Source: Neolecta irregularis DAH-3
Taxonomy: Eukaryota > Ascomycota > Neolectomycetes > Neolectales > Neolectaceae
DNA length: 51,030 bases
Assembly: GCA_001929475.1 (NCBI GenBank)
Contig: LXFE01000144.1
Span: 1-51,030, forward strand
Direction: 5' to 3'
Shown: one piece after another, positions 36,511 to 48,560 of the stretch
Layout: each line of letters begins with the position of its first letter
How positions within the stretch are numbered: the stretch's first letter is position 1
The notes under the pieces: generated by a model
Databases searched by the model: none
What the model saw: the letters and a program-made list of their open reading frames with translations, nothing else
What the model was told of the DNA's origin: nothing
Made by a program: the position numbers and the translations under genes

Positions 36511-37277
36511 ATCGATGACAGGTTCTTTTCTTTTCTTTTCTTTTTTGGTTTATTCTCTCGGTATCAGTTCTTATTGTATTGTTTCGTGGGGTGTTCATAT
36601 TTTGCAGCTTGCTTTTGGCAAAGCTGGAATGGGAGTTTATGTTCACAGTGAGCGAGGACGAACAGAAGCTTTTAGTCGAAGTAGCTTTGTATTGGATGTC
36701 TGGATTTGGAACGTTTTCAGATAGTCGTTACGACCTTGGCTTGATTGTCAATTTAATAATCCCCGAGAAGTGGAAGAGTCTTTACGATAGCCGGAAATTC
36801 GGGGAAGTATGGCTTCAAGCTTTTTATGTGGATGCAAATACGCTAGGCATTTGAATCAAAAAAAGGCATCGTTAAGTTTTCAAAGTATTCCTCTTGTTCG
36901 TCAAGGTTGCGAAAGCGATTTAGCATCTCAACACGCTTCTATTTTAATGTTCCAAACTTTGTTAATGTTCTTCAGAAAATGGCTCGTCTTCATGTAAGAC
37001 AATACAGAAAATCCAAATTCTCATCCTGAGGTACAACGTAGAGGGGAATCTGCTGAAATTGACGAGCACACAAATGTTGGAAAAGGAGAGCCATGTTACG
37101 TCTTTCAATACATTCACATAAACTCACAGTGATCACTGGTATTAGGAGTATGATCAGCTCCAAAAAACATCGACGTTATATAGAAATTTGCCTTCCATGG
37201 CTTGGTATTGCAAATAATAATTGAACAAAGAGCCTACTAGCTTGGCTTATGGCCTTACGGGGCCTCCTGAGGAGCTT
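36511..37277. other. Convergent intergenic region
   Basis: About 770 bases between the hydrolase and pyroglutamyl-peptidase genes. A frame at 36579-36854 (VSEDEQKLLVEVALYWMSG in its middle) is mildly protein-like. It overlaps the hydrolase 3' end region, has no domain and is not called. Confidence 0.35.
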
Positions 37278-37969
37278 TCACTTGAATCGACTACTCTTTC
37301 TCGTAAACTGGTCTACAAGGCACACAAGGATGCATCTCAAGCGAGGGATAACCTGCTCTGTAGTCAAATTTTCTGCCTCAGGAGGAACATGGATGAACAT
37401 CACTGGCGAGTTCTTATTTCTTGTTGCCGAAAGAGATGTGTAAAAAGTATAATCGCAGACAAAGTGACCGGCATCAGAACTGACAGAAATTTGCTGCTAA
37501 TCAGCCAAGTGGGATATTGTGAAATTTGCACCTCATCTGACAAAGTTTCGCAAATTTCTGCCACATCGAAATCTGTTCTTAACAGTTCGTCTTTCTGTAC
37601 TGTGGGTAACTCTTTGAGAGTATCCTCCTTCGTGTAGTTGTTTCCATGTCCGACTGTCTCCAACTTCATTCCACCTTTCGAACCCACTCCGACATGAACA
37701 TAGATATCGAACATTCCTTGCTCGTATATATGACTCATAATACTGCGAACAGCATTGTAGGATACGGGAAGCTCGAAAATGGTAAGTTCGTATGTCGTTG
37801 AAGACTTCAATTTGGAGACCGCTTTCCAAGATGGATTTTCGACATAATTCTGGAACGGCTAGTTATATAAACTCTAGGATTTCCTAAAAATAATACATAC
37901 ACCGAAGCCCGATACGAATATGCGTGGATATGGTTTAGTTTCGCTTGAAGACAAGGTAGGGGTGCGCAT
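37278..37969 (-). CDS. Pyroglutamyl-peptidase I
   Basis: Three exons (37969-37901, 37858-37532, 37496-37278; introns 42 and 35 nt) give 204 residues, close to the usual ~210. It is a cytosolic C15 cysteine peptidase that removes N-terminal pyroglutamate. Seen in order: FVSGFGPF with NPSW, the strand VHVGVGSKGGMKLET carrying the catalytic Glu, LRTDFDV, the catalytic Cys in SSDAGHFVCDYTFYTSL, and the His in FIHVPPE. Both introns are needed: without them the frame breaks at FGF-x and before the active Cys. It diverges from CPA2 over 540 bases. Confidence 0.92.
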
Positions 37970-38509
37970 CTCTAGATGAATTGAATTAATTAACCAAATT
38001 CCGTAAAAGGTGAGTTCCTCCTCTTGTGGTTTCAACCATATTTGTCAATGATTTTTTCAGTAAGTAAGAGGCCACGAATCCTTTGGTATATTTTGTGTAT
38101 GGGGCTCTAATCTTCACAAAGCGCCAATCAGAACCCATCAGCTAGCTAATTTACAGTTTATCATAGAGATTTTGCTGTTCACCTCTTTCTCCATGCAATC
38201 TACTTCAATCGATACCTGTGAGGATTGCCTAGGTGGCACACGCCATTCTCGCAGATCGAAAAGCTGGAATGCCAGAAATTGGATCTTTCTGGAAATTCTA
38301 TGAAATCCTGGGCAATCCCGTCTCCCTAGTCCCCAACACGCAATCTTTGCAACCGTACAACGGCTAAAAACAAACAGATTACTTTCTTAAGACTGGGTCA
38401 TCTCAAAAAGATTTTCTAAATGGGGTTATAATCAAAGTGTCACGCTAAAACGGAATTACGCTTGAAAAATATCAACACTCCATCTCACCACTGGTTTCTT
38501 CTGACCCCA
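37970..38509. promoter_or_regulatory. Divergent promoter region, pyroglutamyl-peptidase / CPA2
   Basis: 540 AT-rich bases. No small uORF resembling the arginine attenuator peptide is evident; that element belongs to the small-subunit gene in other fungi, so its absence here is expected. Confidence 0.35.
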
Positions 38510-41500
38510 ATGCTGTCACCCTTGCGTCTGCGCAGTCTTTGCTCTGCTCGACATTCTTTTAGGGCCCGTGCTTTCTCGAATTCTCTAATTCGACACCAAT
38601 TGCTCGATGTAAAGAAAGTGCTCGTTGTAGGATCTGGTGGCTTGAGTATAGGTCAAGCGGGTGAATTCGACTATTCTGGTACGATTCACATTACTTAAAT
38701 AGTACTTAGACGTTCAGGCTCTCAGGCCATTAAAGCTCTCATGGAATCAAACATTAAAACAATCTTGATCAACCCAAACATTGCTACTATTCAAACCTCT
38801 CATCAGCTCGCAAACGAGGTATACTTTCTGCCAGTAACCCCTGAATACATTTCACACATCCTCGAATTGGAGCGCCCCGATGGTATTTTGTTGACTTTCG
38901 GCGGTCAAACTGCTTTGAATGTGGGCATCCAATTGGATGATATGGGAGTTCTTAGTCGCTACAAGTGTCGGGTACTAGGAACACCAATTCAGACACTCAA
39001 GTCTTCTGAAGACAGAGATCTTTTCGCAAAAGCTTTGAAAGGCGAGCCTTCGTATTCGCTGCCGCTTATGCTTTATAGAAATCGACATTCCCATCGCTGA
39101 TTCACTAGCTGTATCCAGCGTCCCCGAAGCACTATCTGCCGCTTCCAAGATCGGTTACCCTATCATCGTCCGCTCTGCATTTTCTCTGGGAGGTCTTGGT
39201 TCTGGATTCGCAAACTCCCCCGAGGAACTGGAATCGCTCGCCTCAAAGTCACTTTCCCTGACACCTCAAATCCTTGTTGAAAAAAGCCTCAAAGGTTGGA
39301 AAGAAGTTGAATATGAAGTCGTCCGCGATGGAGCAAATAACTGTATTACCATCTGTAATATGGAGAACTTCGATCCTCTTGGAATACATACAGGAGATAG
39401 TATCGTCGTTGCACCAAGTCAGACTCTATCCGACGAAGAATATCACTTGCTTCGTTCTGCGGCAATCAAGATAGTCCGTCACTTGGGAGTTGTAGGCGAA
39501 TGCAACGTTCAGTACGCCCTTGATCCAAATGGGCTGGATTATCGTGTTATTGAAGTGAATGCCCGTCTCTCAAGGTCTTCAGCATTGGCTAGTAAAGCTA
39601 CTGGATATCCACTCGCTTACACCGCTGCAAAAATTGCTCTAGGCTACACTCTACCCGAATTACCCAACGCTGTGACGAAAACTACAACTGCAAATTTTGA
39701 ACCGAGTCTGGATTATATCGTGACCAAAATCCCAAGATGGGACTTGGCAAAATTTACTGGGGTTGATCGACATATTGGTAGTGGGATGAAGAGTGTAGGT
39801 GAAGTTATGGCGATTGGAAGAACTTTCGAAGAAAGTCTGCAGAAAGTATGTTTGACATTCATAAGGTAGTAACGATTTAGGCAATCCGGCAAGTTGACCC
39901 TCGCTTTGAGGGATTTCAATCACTGGAGTTTCTTGATTTAGACGAAGAATTATCCCATCCTACCGATCAGAGGTTATTTGCAATTGGAAATGCTATGCTG
40001 GAAAAAGAATATACAGACCAACAGATTCACGATCTCACCAAAATAGATATGTGGTTCCTCGGAAAATTGAGAAGCATCGTTGATATTCGCTCTGAGATTT
40101 TCGGTGCGAAATCATTGGATAATATTACCAAAAACCTTCTCGGACGAGCCAAAAAGAAGGGATTTTCAGATAAACAGATTGCGAAACTCTTGCATTCAAC
40201 GGAAATTTCTGTTCGTAATAAGCGAAAAGGATACGGAATCATCCCGTTTGTCAAGAAAATTGATACTCTGGCCGCAGAATTTCCTGCTTCGACGAATTAT
40301 CTATACACAACCTACAATGCGTCCACAAACGACGTCATATTTGATGAGCACGGAACAATGTACTCTACCCTTTTGCAGTGATATAATATCTAGGGTCCTG
40401 GGCTCAGGGGTCTATCGAATAGGCTCTTCTGTAGAGTTCGACTGGTGCGGAGTAAGCACGACCCGTTGTCTCCGCCAACTCGGCCGTAAAACGATAACAG
40501 TAAACTATAACCCTGAAACTGTCTCTACAGATTTCGATGAATGCGAGAGATTATATTTTGAGGAGCTTTCTTTTGAACGAGTGATGGATATCTATGAACT
40601 TGAGCAAGCGGAAGGCGTTATTGTCAGTGTAGGTGGTCAACTTCCCCAGAACATCGCGTTGCGGTTACAAGAATCCGGTGCAAAGGTCTTTGGAACGGAT
40701 CCAAGAGATATTGACAATGCGGAAGATCGAAAGAAGTTTTCGGCTTTGTTGGATGAAATTGATATTCAACAGCCTGAATGGAGTGAACTTACTTCTATTG
40801 ATGCTGCGGAATCATTCGCGGCACGAGTTGGATACCCAGTGTTAGTTCGACCGAGTTATGTTCTTTCTGGTGCTGCCATGAGCGTTGTTCATGATTTCTC
40901 AGCGCTTGAGAAAACTCTGAATAATGCAGTTGATATTTCTCCAGATTATCCTGTTGTTATCACAAAATTCATTCAAGGCGCGAAGGAACTTGATCTCGAC
41001 GCTGTTGGACAAAAAGGACGCTTGATCATTCATGCAGTTTCTGAACACATTGAGAACGCTGGTATTCACTCCGGTGATGCTAGTTTAGTACTTCCTCCAG
41101 TTTCGATTGCTAACAATGTACTGGATCATGTGAAGACGATCGCTGAGAAGGTTGCAAGAAAATGGAATATCACAGGCCCTTTTAATATGCAAATCATTTG
41201 TGAACCAAACGGTACTCTTAAGGTCATTGAATTAAACCTTCGTGCCAGTCGGTCATTTCCATTTGTCTCGAAAGTTCTTGGTGAGAATTTCATCGAGAGG
41301 AGCACCAAAGCATTGCTCGGTATTAAGCAATCATCGATAGATCCGATGCAAGAATCCCGAAAATATGTGGCTGTGAAGGTACCTCAGTTCAGTTGGACTC
41401 GGCTTGCTGGAGCGGATCCGATGTTGGGCGTCGAAATGGCCAGCACTGGAGAGGTGGCGTGTTTTGGGCGAAACCTTGAAGAGGCATTTCTTACCTCGAT

Positions 41501-41867
41501 TCAGTCCACTCAGAATTTCAAAATCCCTTCAAAAGGGGATGGGATCGTTGTGTATGGAAATCTAGACGATCAGAAGAACGCATTGCGTTCACTGGGATAC
41601 AAAGTCGTCGATGATATTACAGTAACTCAAAACAAGAAGGCAATGCGAGAGCTATTTGACCGACTCGAGGTTAAACTTGTCATCGACCCACGTAATACAG
41701 ATGAAGGTTATCATGTACGAAGATGTGTAGTAGATTTTGGTATACCTTTGATCAACAATGAGAAATGTGCAGAGGTTTTTGTGAGGGCTTTGCAAAGAAA
41801 ATCAGAAGCAAATAGCATCAAAGGCGAGATCAGAACCTGGGCTGACTGGGTCGGAAAGAGAGTCTAA
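38510..41867 (+). CDS. CPA2: Carbamoyl-phosphate synthase, arginine-specific large subunit
   Basis: Five exons (38510-38678, 38718-39041, 39079-39845, 39881-40359, 40394-41867) give 1,070 residues. With the Cpa1 amidotransferase it makes carbamoyl phosphate from glutamine-derived ammonia, bicarbonate and two ATP, for arginine. A basic, Arg/Ser-rich N-terminus (about residues 1-35) suggests mitochondrial import. Two ATP-grasp halves follow: the first starts [19 protein letters not shown], the second [18 protein letters not shown]. Each ends with [20 protein letters not shown] or [15 protein letters not shown]. The C-terminal MGS-like domain starts near KGDGIVVYG. There is no dihydroorotase or ATCase, so this is not the pyrimidine enzyme. 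Intron 2 (39042-39078) has a GC donor. The others are 39, 35 and 34 nt. Confidence 0.95.
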
Positions 41868-42274
41868 AACAGAAGACTTCTGAATGAATTCTTAGTGCAT
41901 AAAGTATCTTCGTGTATTTCTGCTCATAGGCGAGTTTAATCTATAAACTCATGATTTTTGAATCATTGATCAACTCAAGTTTTCTGGTCGGCTTAGAGAC
42001 TCATTTTGGACACATCTAAAAGTGAAAAAACCCATTTGTTTATCCGGACTCTTCACGTCATAATTCGGTATTCGAAGATTATAACTGCTTGTCAAATTCA
42101 TACGTGGGAAACATCCTCTATATCTAAGGAGGTCATGGGCGCGGTTGAATGATTATTCTTCGACAGAGAAAGGCCATTAATTAATGTCAACATTTCGTGA
42201 CGGCTGATTTCACAAACTCACCACCTGGTATCTCCTGCTTCAACGTCAAGCAACCTCAACAGCCACCTCACTAA
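41868..42274. other. Intergenic region before eL6
   Basis: 407 bases holding the CPA2 3' end and the eL6 promoter. No gene or repeat seen. A pyrimidine/CAAC-rich leader (42238-42270) directly precedes the eL6 ATG, as often seen for ribosomal-protein genes. Confidence 0.4.
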
Positions 42275-42992
42275 ATGTCCTCTAAACAAATCGGCGGTAC
42301 CAAAAACGGTAGTTCGCGAAATACTGTTCCTTCCTCTGAGAAAGCCTCGCGATGGTATCCGGTATGTGACCTCATTATTATGCGACATTTATACATTATT
42401 GATTGTCAGGCCGAAGATATTAAAGCACCAAAGAAATCTCGAAAAACCCAGAAGCCAACGAAATTCCGAAATTCCGTACCTATGGAACTTGAAGAGGAAG
42501 CATTCTAACCAATGATAGCTAACCCCTGGGGCTGTGGTTATCATCCTGGCCGGTCGATTCCGAGGGAAGCGAGTTGTAGTATTAAAACAACTGAATGACA
42601 CCATTGTTGTGACCGGGCCTTTCAAGATTAACGGTGTACCCCTCAGACGAATCAATCCAGCCTATGTTATTGCTACTCAAACTAAAATTGAATTACCATC
42701 AGCGCTCAACCTCGCGAAATTTGATGATAAATACTTCGCCAGGGAGAAGGAACCAAAGAGAAAGGCTGAAGAGAAAGAATTCTTTGGGGATAAGGCTGAA
42801 GTATGTCAGTTTTGTACCGGATGGGCTGATGAATTGTAGAAGAAGGAATTACCCCGTGCTCGAACCGAAGACCAGAAGGTTGTCGATAAGGCTCTCGTGA
42901 GCGTTATCAAGAAGACACAACATCTTTCCTCGTATCTAGCTAGCTCATTCTCCTTGAGTAAGGGGGACAGGCCCCACTTGATGCAATTTTAA
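42275..42992 (+). CDS. RPL6: 60S ribosomal protein eL6
   Basis: Four exons (42275-42361, 42410-42475, 42519-42800, 42840-42992; introns 48, 43, 39 nt) give 195 residues. The core KOW-like strand [44 protein letters not shown] and the end [19 protein letters not shown] are typical of eL6. (These are separate segments.) A short basic N-terminus precedes them. Like many fungal ribosomal genes it has introns near the 5' end. It converges on SmB. Confidence 0.93.
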
Positions 42993-43615
42993 GTCGAAAA
43001 GCTCGGTTATTGTGTATCATGTTTGTGGATAAGCGAACCAAAATATTCATGATACAATCGAAAATCATTAGTCTTTACTATTTTTCAAGTAATCATATGA
43101 CTATTCGGTTATCCATCATGCCTCTATGAACCGGTAATTAATGAGTATTAATGGTGATTTCTCAAAGGCTCTGGATCTTAATTGTCCTCGTGATATCGAG
43201 TGTATCTCTTGCGTACATGTACTTTCCCCTTGTTGTATATCCACCCGCTTTGTCTAGTTATTACAATATGAGGCCACTTGATGAAACCAGGCTGGTGATT
43301 GTCTTCTTTAAGATTGTAAAATAAAATTATATTGGTTCTCTGGTTTCTCGTTATCACTTTCAAATCTGTTGAAGCATTAGTATACCAATTCATGTCCTAT
43401 CCTAGTATTGCACTTCAAAGAACGGTAACCAAATCCATGCATTAATGCCACTCTAGAGATTGGAGACAAGGATGATGTCCACACTGACAAAACACGAATA
43501 TCAACATTCCATGCATTCATAACTAAGCATAAGGCTCTACATATACTGTATATCAGGGAATACAATTTCAACAGCACCTTTCTTTCATTTATATATGGAG
43601 TAGTTGAAGGAACTC
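42993..43615. other. Convergent intergenic region, eL6 / SmB
   Basis: 623 AT-rich bases between two 3' ends. No gene or repeat seen. Confidence 0.35.
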
Positions 43616-44264
43616 TCACTGACCCATAAAGCCTGGCGGAGGGGCATTTGATAGCCCCGTACCACCGGGGGGACCTTGAAGATTTAGAAAAAGTATACAC
43701 CAAGATCCAAAATACCAGGGCGGAAAGGCAGTCCAAATTCACTTGGAATTCCAATAAGAGCGGGTCCGCCTATACCAGTGACAGGTCCAGACAAGCCTAT
43801 CACATTTAGAATTCTAGTCGTACTAATACAATATACCAGCTGGCGCAACAGGCATCCCCCTTCCTGCGGGTTTGGCGATGCCTTGCCCCAGAGGCATACT
43901 TAACCTTGAAGAAGGATCGGTAGGCGGTGGACCTTGAGTCGTGAGACTCACGATATGTTCTCCACGAAGAATAACTAATCCCAATGTTCGTTTCTCTTCT
44001 TGAGCTGGAAGGGTTGTGGTCTTCTTCTTTCGCGAAACCAGACGAAATTCTTCTGTATCTGCGATAACGACGTTCATATGTTTATCTAGATGTTAGACTC
44101 CTCGTCGAAAAAAATTATGCGTGCCAAAAGCGAGAAGTTGACCAGTGAGTTGACGACCGTCGACCATTGTAATTGCCAGTCGGTGATTGATCAACTGTTG
44201 CATCCGGCTTGGTTTACCCGCCTGTACAGTTAAGAAACAAGGATGCTCATTAAACAAATACCAT
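43616..44264 (-). CDS. SMB1: snRNP core protein SmB
   Basis: Five exons (44264-44262, 44221-44125, 44085-43837, 43796-43716, 43674-43616) give 162 residues. SmB is part of the heptameric ring around spliceosomal U snRNAs in the nucleus. Sm1 motif: RLAITMVDGRQLTGQLLAFD, then KHMNVVIADTEEFR. Sm2: LGLVILRGEHIVSL. The tail is Gly/Pro-rich and ends APPPGFMGQ. Exon 1 is only the ATG codon; a 40-nt intron follows and exon 2 opens AGKPSRMQQ. Intron 2 (44086-44124) uses a GC donor, which is needed to give AFDKHMN. Introns 3 and 4 are 40 and 41 nt. It diverges from SPT3 over 283 bases. Confidence 0.92.
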
Positions 44265-44547
44265 ATTGATTTGGATAGATTGACAAGGTAAATGTTAATA
44301 AACGATGTGCTGGAGGTTGCGAACTTGACTGTCAAGAATTTCGCCAAACCGGAAAATTTGAATTTTTGTTAATTATATTTCATATATTATGAAATCTCGA
44401 AAGAGAGAAGTATAACTAGGCTGTTTGAATAATAATTTAGAGGATCCTTGGTATTAATACTTTAATGCTCATAGATTGTGGAGCAACCGACTACAAGATC
44501 AATTCCGCTCCATCTGCAAACTAAACGACAAGGCGAGGCAACTCAAA

Positions 44548-45536
44548 ATGAATCCCTCGCCGAAATATAAAGCAGAAATTCAACAGATGATGTTTGTCTC
44601 TGGGGAACTGGCAGATCCATTACCAGAGGTCACAACCTTAGTTGAAGAGATTGTTCGTACGCAGGTCATTGAGATGGTACAATTTAATCAGCTTATGAAG
44701 AAGAGGTTGATTTGAGTAGCTTACACAAGCGACCCTCCTTGCGCAGAAACGAGGTGCGCGAACGATATCGACTGATGAGCTGATATTCCTGATTCGGCAC
44801 GATAAAGCCAAAATAAATCGACTACGGACCTATCTATCATGGAAAGATGTCCGAAAAAATGCAAAGGAGCAAGAAGGCGTAGATGAGCTGGGTATGGAAG
44901 ATGGAGGGACTGGTAAGTCATTTTTCAGAGATGATCAGTCCGACATATAGACGCCAAGGTCAAGGTTAAGCGCAATAAGATTAAACTACCCTGGGAAGCA
45001 AATATGATGTTTACCGAAGCTATTCCTGAAGATGATGAAGAAGATGAAGAGGAAATTGAGGCAAATTATGCCACTTTACAAAGATTAAAAGTAGCGTCTT
45101 GTCTCGAGTCGACTGATTCTACTAGAACGCTGACGATCGCACGCGGCAAATGACTAGGGACGAGTACGTACATTGGTCAGAATGTCGTCAAGCTAGCTTC
45201 ACGTTCCGCAAAGGTAAGCGATTCCGAGAATGGTGTGGAATGGCGAATATCACAGAATCCCGTCCAAACGACGACATAGTCGATATTCTTGGCTTCCTGA
45301 CTTTTGAAATTGTAGCTACAATTACTGAAGAAGGTCTTAAAGTTCAAAAAGAACTTGGTGAAGACACTGAAGTTAAAGTCGGAGAAGGTCTTTTCGTGCA
45401 AGAAGGGGAAGGGAAATCTCCACTTCAGAAAAAACATATCGAGGAAGCATACAGACGATTACAGTTACCTAGGGGCAATCAAACCTTGCGCAATTTTCGA
45501 ACTGGAATGGCGAAATGCAAGATCTACTTGATTTAG
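44548..45536 (+). CDS. SPT3: SAGA complex subunit Spt3
   Basis: Four exons (44548-44676, 44720-44912, 44951-45090, 45126-45536; introns 43, 38, 35 nt) give 290 residues. Spt3 helps SAGA deliver TBP to promoters, in the nucleus. It holds two histone-fold halves in one chain. The N-terminal one runs from YKAEIQQMMFVSGE to FLIRHDKAKINRLRTYLSWK. The second starts at ECRQASFTFRKGKRFREWC and includes DILGFLTFEIV. An acidic linker (EDDEEDEEEIE) lies between. The start was set at the first in-frame ATG next to the conserved core; upstream codons are not conserved. Confidence 0.94.
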
Positions 45537-46894
45537 AACCTGGTTTTCAGTTTCGGGGGATATCTATTTTGGCTCAGTTTGATTGGATCTGGTTTTCGGT
45601 AAATAAATATGGCATTCTCAAACGAATATCAAGCCGGCCTGTGGTTGGAAAATGATATAGTAATCTTTTGGAGGATAAGTTAGAAGGGATCACTTGTTTG
45701 GCTTTTCCATTGGTCGGTGTCTAGGTTTCTACAACCGACACGGCTATTTCTGTTTCCTATAAATAGACCTGTAGATGTTTGCTTGTAGGACCGGTGAATA
45801 ATGCTCTATTCATCTAGCAAAGGAGTCTAACAATCGTTTTTCTGGGTTTTATTCAAAACATTTAAGTCTGCAAAGTTTTATAACTGCAGCCTTGGTGTCA
45901 CAAACCGCTTTCAAATTAGACGTTGAACCGTCTTGGGAAGGAAGGTACTGTACCATCTGCTCATTAGTTTCCATTTTTAATAGGTGGTGTGGGAGACATT
46001 TTGGTTTGGAAATTTACGTTTGTTTTTGGCGAGGTGTCGCGTAAAGGGGGGTGTCGCTTAAGTCGGTGTTGAGCTTATGTCTTTTAGCTTTGACTTTCTG
46101 CTTTAATTTCAGATTTTTGAGGGTTCTACAGTAATAATGGCTTTAGAGTTCTAATTCCTGCTTTATTTGTCATTTCAAGATCGAGGGTGTAAGTATCAAA
46201 CCGTGGTGGTTCGTACGAAAGTATGCAGGGTTACAAGCGTCCTCATTTTTGTAGATATTTCCTCTTGAGGTATATCTGCATTCCTGTAACTACAATTTGA
46301 ATATGTGGACAGGGGATACAAGTTGTAAGTATTGAAGCCCAGATACAAATATGACTAGGTTATATTGTTTCTAGCCCAAGTATTGACAACTTCGCGCAGG
46401 ACATACCTAGCCTAAGTATTGGCGACTTGGCTAGATGAACCGCCTATCTCTATTGTATACTACAATTTAATTGCCGCAATATTAATGCAAGCCTTCCTTC
46501 CGTATTGGTAAACGTGTAAAGCGAGGTATACGCTTACACAAGTAGTGATTTCCATCTAATGGTTGTAGGCTTTGCTCATGACAGAAACAATCGACAAAGG
46601 CTATTTCTTCTGGATATTATAGCTGTATTATGATGAATTATGTGTTTTTATGATCTCTTCACCGATCAAAGGAACTGAGCGGACCATGACACAAGAGTTG
46701 CGCTCAAAGGGGCACTGCCTAGAAGACAGGTCAATCTAGATAGTCAGTGGTTGAGGAGCATTTCCTCATATTACTTGTATAATATTTTACTGACATAATT
46801 AACAGGAAGAAAAGAGTGCTCGTCTAACAGTCTAATGTTTACAAAAGAAAGTACATCTTTGATAATTTAAAACCCCTTTCTCAGCTAACAGTTT
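45537..46894. other. Long gene-free region
   Basis: About 1.36 kb between the 3' ends of SPT3 and the sugar transporter. Besides repeat R2 copy 2 I see no gene or RNA. Composition is AT-rich with many short T- and G-runs. Confidence 0.35.
46270..46535 (-). repeat. Dispersed repeat R2, copy 2 (inverted)
   Basis: The reverse complement matches 3388-3600, best over CGGAAGGAAGGCTTGCA and the flanking AT-rich block. The two copies are 43 kb apart in opposite orientation. Confidence 0.65.
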
Positions 46895-48560
46895 TCAAAC
46901 TGCCAATTTTTCAGCAGCAGTTTTATCTGTACTACCGGGACGGTGGACTTCGTCAACGAAGCGCACACTAGGCCGGAAGGAGGAAGACTTTGACGGAATA
47001 GTTGTTTGATAAAGTTCATCGACTGCACGTTAGTCAATATCTTATCGAATTCGAACCTTCTTCGAGGGACAATCCCTTGGTTTCGGCGATGCAAAAATAG
47101 GTGAAAATGAAAGCTCCAAAACAAGCAGTTCCCCAAATAAAGAAAACTTTGGCACCAAGATTGGCATTTCCACGACCAGGATCGACGAGGTAGGGGGTAG
47201 AATAGCCGATGGCAAAATTCCAGAGCCAATTGGAAGCAGTGGACATGGACATGGCCTTGGCTCGAGTTGCTAGAGGATAAATTTCTCCGGTGACGACCCA
47301 GGCAATTGGACCCCATGTTGATGCGAAAAAGAAGATGTAGAAGCAGACAAATGCGATAAGCACTTTTTGTCCTGCAGTGTTGCTGACAGAGATTGTTACG
47401 CCCACTATGGCGATCTACTATGTTATGTGGGAAGGGTAAGGAGTGTCATACAATGAATTCACAAAAACACATACCAGCGGCACCTATTAGCAGGAGCTTT
47501 CTTCTACCAATTTTTTCAACTGCCCACATACCCGGAACTGTCGAAACTACATTGACGACGTTTGTGATGATGCTGATGGTGAAAGGTTTTGCAATGCCCG
47601 AACGTTGGAAGAAGGTGGTTCCGTAGTAAAAGATAAAGTTAATACCGCTGAGTTGTTGGAAAGCTTGCAGGGTAATCCCTGTGAGGGTTCGGAGGAGATG
47701 TTTCTTTTTGCCCTGGATGAAACATTCTGCATATCCCACCTTACCGAATGATAGTTCATACTCAAAATTTGCTTTGATTTCGGCAAGCTGAGCGACAGTC
47801 TCTGAATCATCGACAGTGCCTGAATTAAGACGAGCAAGAGACCTTGCAGCATCCGCTTGTCTTCCTCTCCGAATGTAGTAACGTGGCGATTCTGGAAGAA
47901 AAGTCATTCCTCCCGCGAGAACTGCGGCCCAGACAAACTGAATACCAATAGGGATTCTGTATGCAGATGAACTATTATGTGAGGAAGTACCGTCATCGGC
48001 GATGGAAGCGATAAGAAGTCCAATGGTAATGGCCTGTAAGGTTAGAACACAACAGAGATTGGGTATATGCATACCCATTGGTAGCAAGAAACGATAGCAC
48101 CTCGCAACCACTTTGGGGCACATTCAGATTGGTACATAGGAACTAAGCAGGAGATTAGGCCCACACCAAAACCCGCAAGAACTCGTCCGACGGCAAACGC
48201 AGTCACAGCGGTAGCAGCAGTCTGTAAGGCGACGCCGACACAGAATATGAGACAAGAAAAGATGAGACCGAGCTTTCGACCTACAAGGTCGCCCATTGGA
48301 GCAGCAAAAAGAGCTCCCAGAAAGGTGCCGGCTGATAGGATAGAGACCACAAGCGATTTATCTGCGGTGTTGAGAGCATAGCTAGAGTGAGGGTCGAATG
48401 GGAGACCAGTCTGGCCGTCTGTTCTATGTCCAAACTGGAACTGATAATACTTCATTGCGATGATACCGGAGATGGTGCCCGTGTCGTAGCCATAGAGGAT
48501 GCCCCCAAATGCAGCAAAGGTCGTCATGAGGATAGCGGGCCATTTCGAGCGGGTGGGCAT
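46895..48560 (-). CDS. MFS sugar (hexose-type) transporter
   Basis: Four exons (48560-48075, 48033-47452, 47414-47057, 47022-46895; introns 41, 37, 34 nt) give 517 residues with about 12 membrane segments. It should carry hexoses by facilitated diffusion or proton symport at the plasma membrane. Seen: GYDTGTISG in TM1, DLVGRKLGL after TM2, PESPRYYIRRGR before the central loop, QQLSGINFIFYYGTTFF in TM7, GEIYPLATRAKAM and ETKGLSLEEVDELY at the C-terminus. These are sugar-porter signatures. The frame is open 49 codons further upstream (to 48707), but conserved sequence starts near 48560. A CCAAT palindrome lies at 48890-48911. The specific sugar cannot be told. Confidence 0.9.

Noticed and set aside
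36446..36854. Overlapping frames of 91-92 codons after the hydrolase
   Set aside because: They overlap the hydrolase 3' end or its 3' region, share no known motif and disagree in frame with each other.
38510..41867. Pyrimidine-specific carbamoyl-phosphate synthase (URA2-type)
   Set aside because: There is a mitochondrial-type N-terminus and no fused glutaminase, dihydroorotase or ATCase domain.
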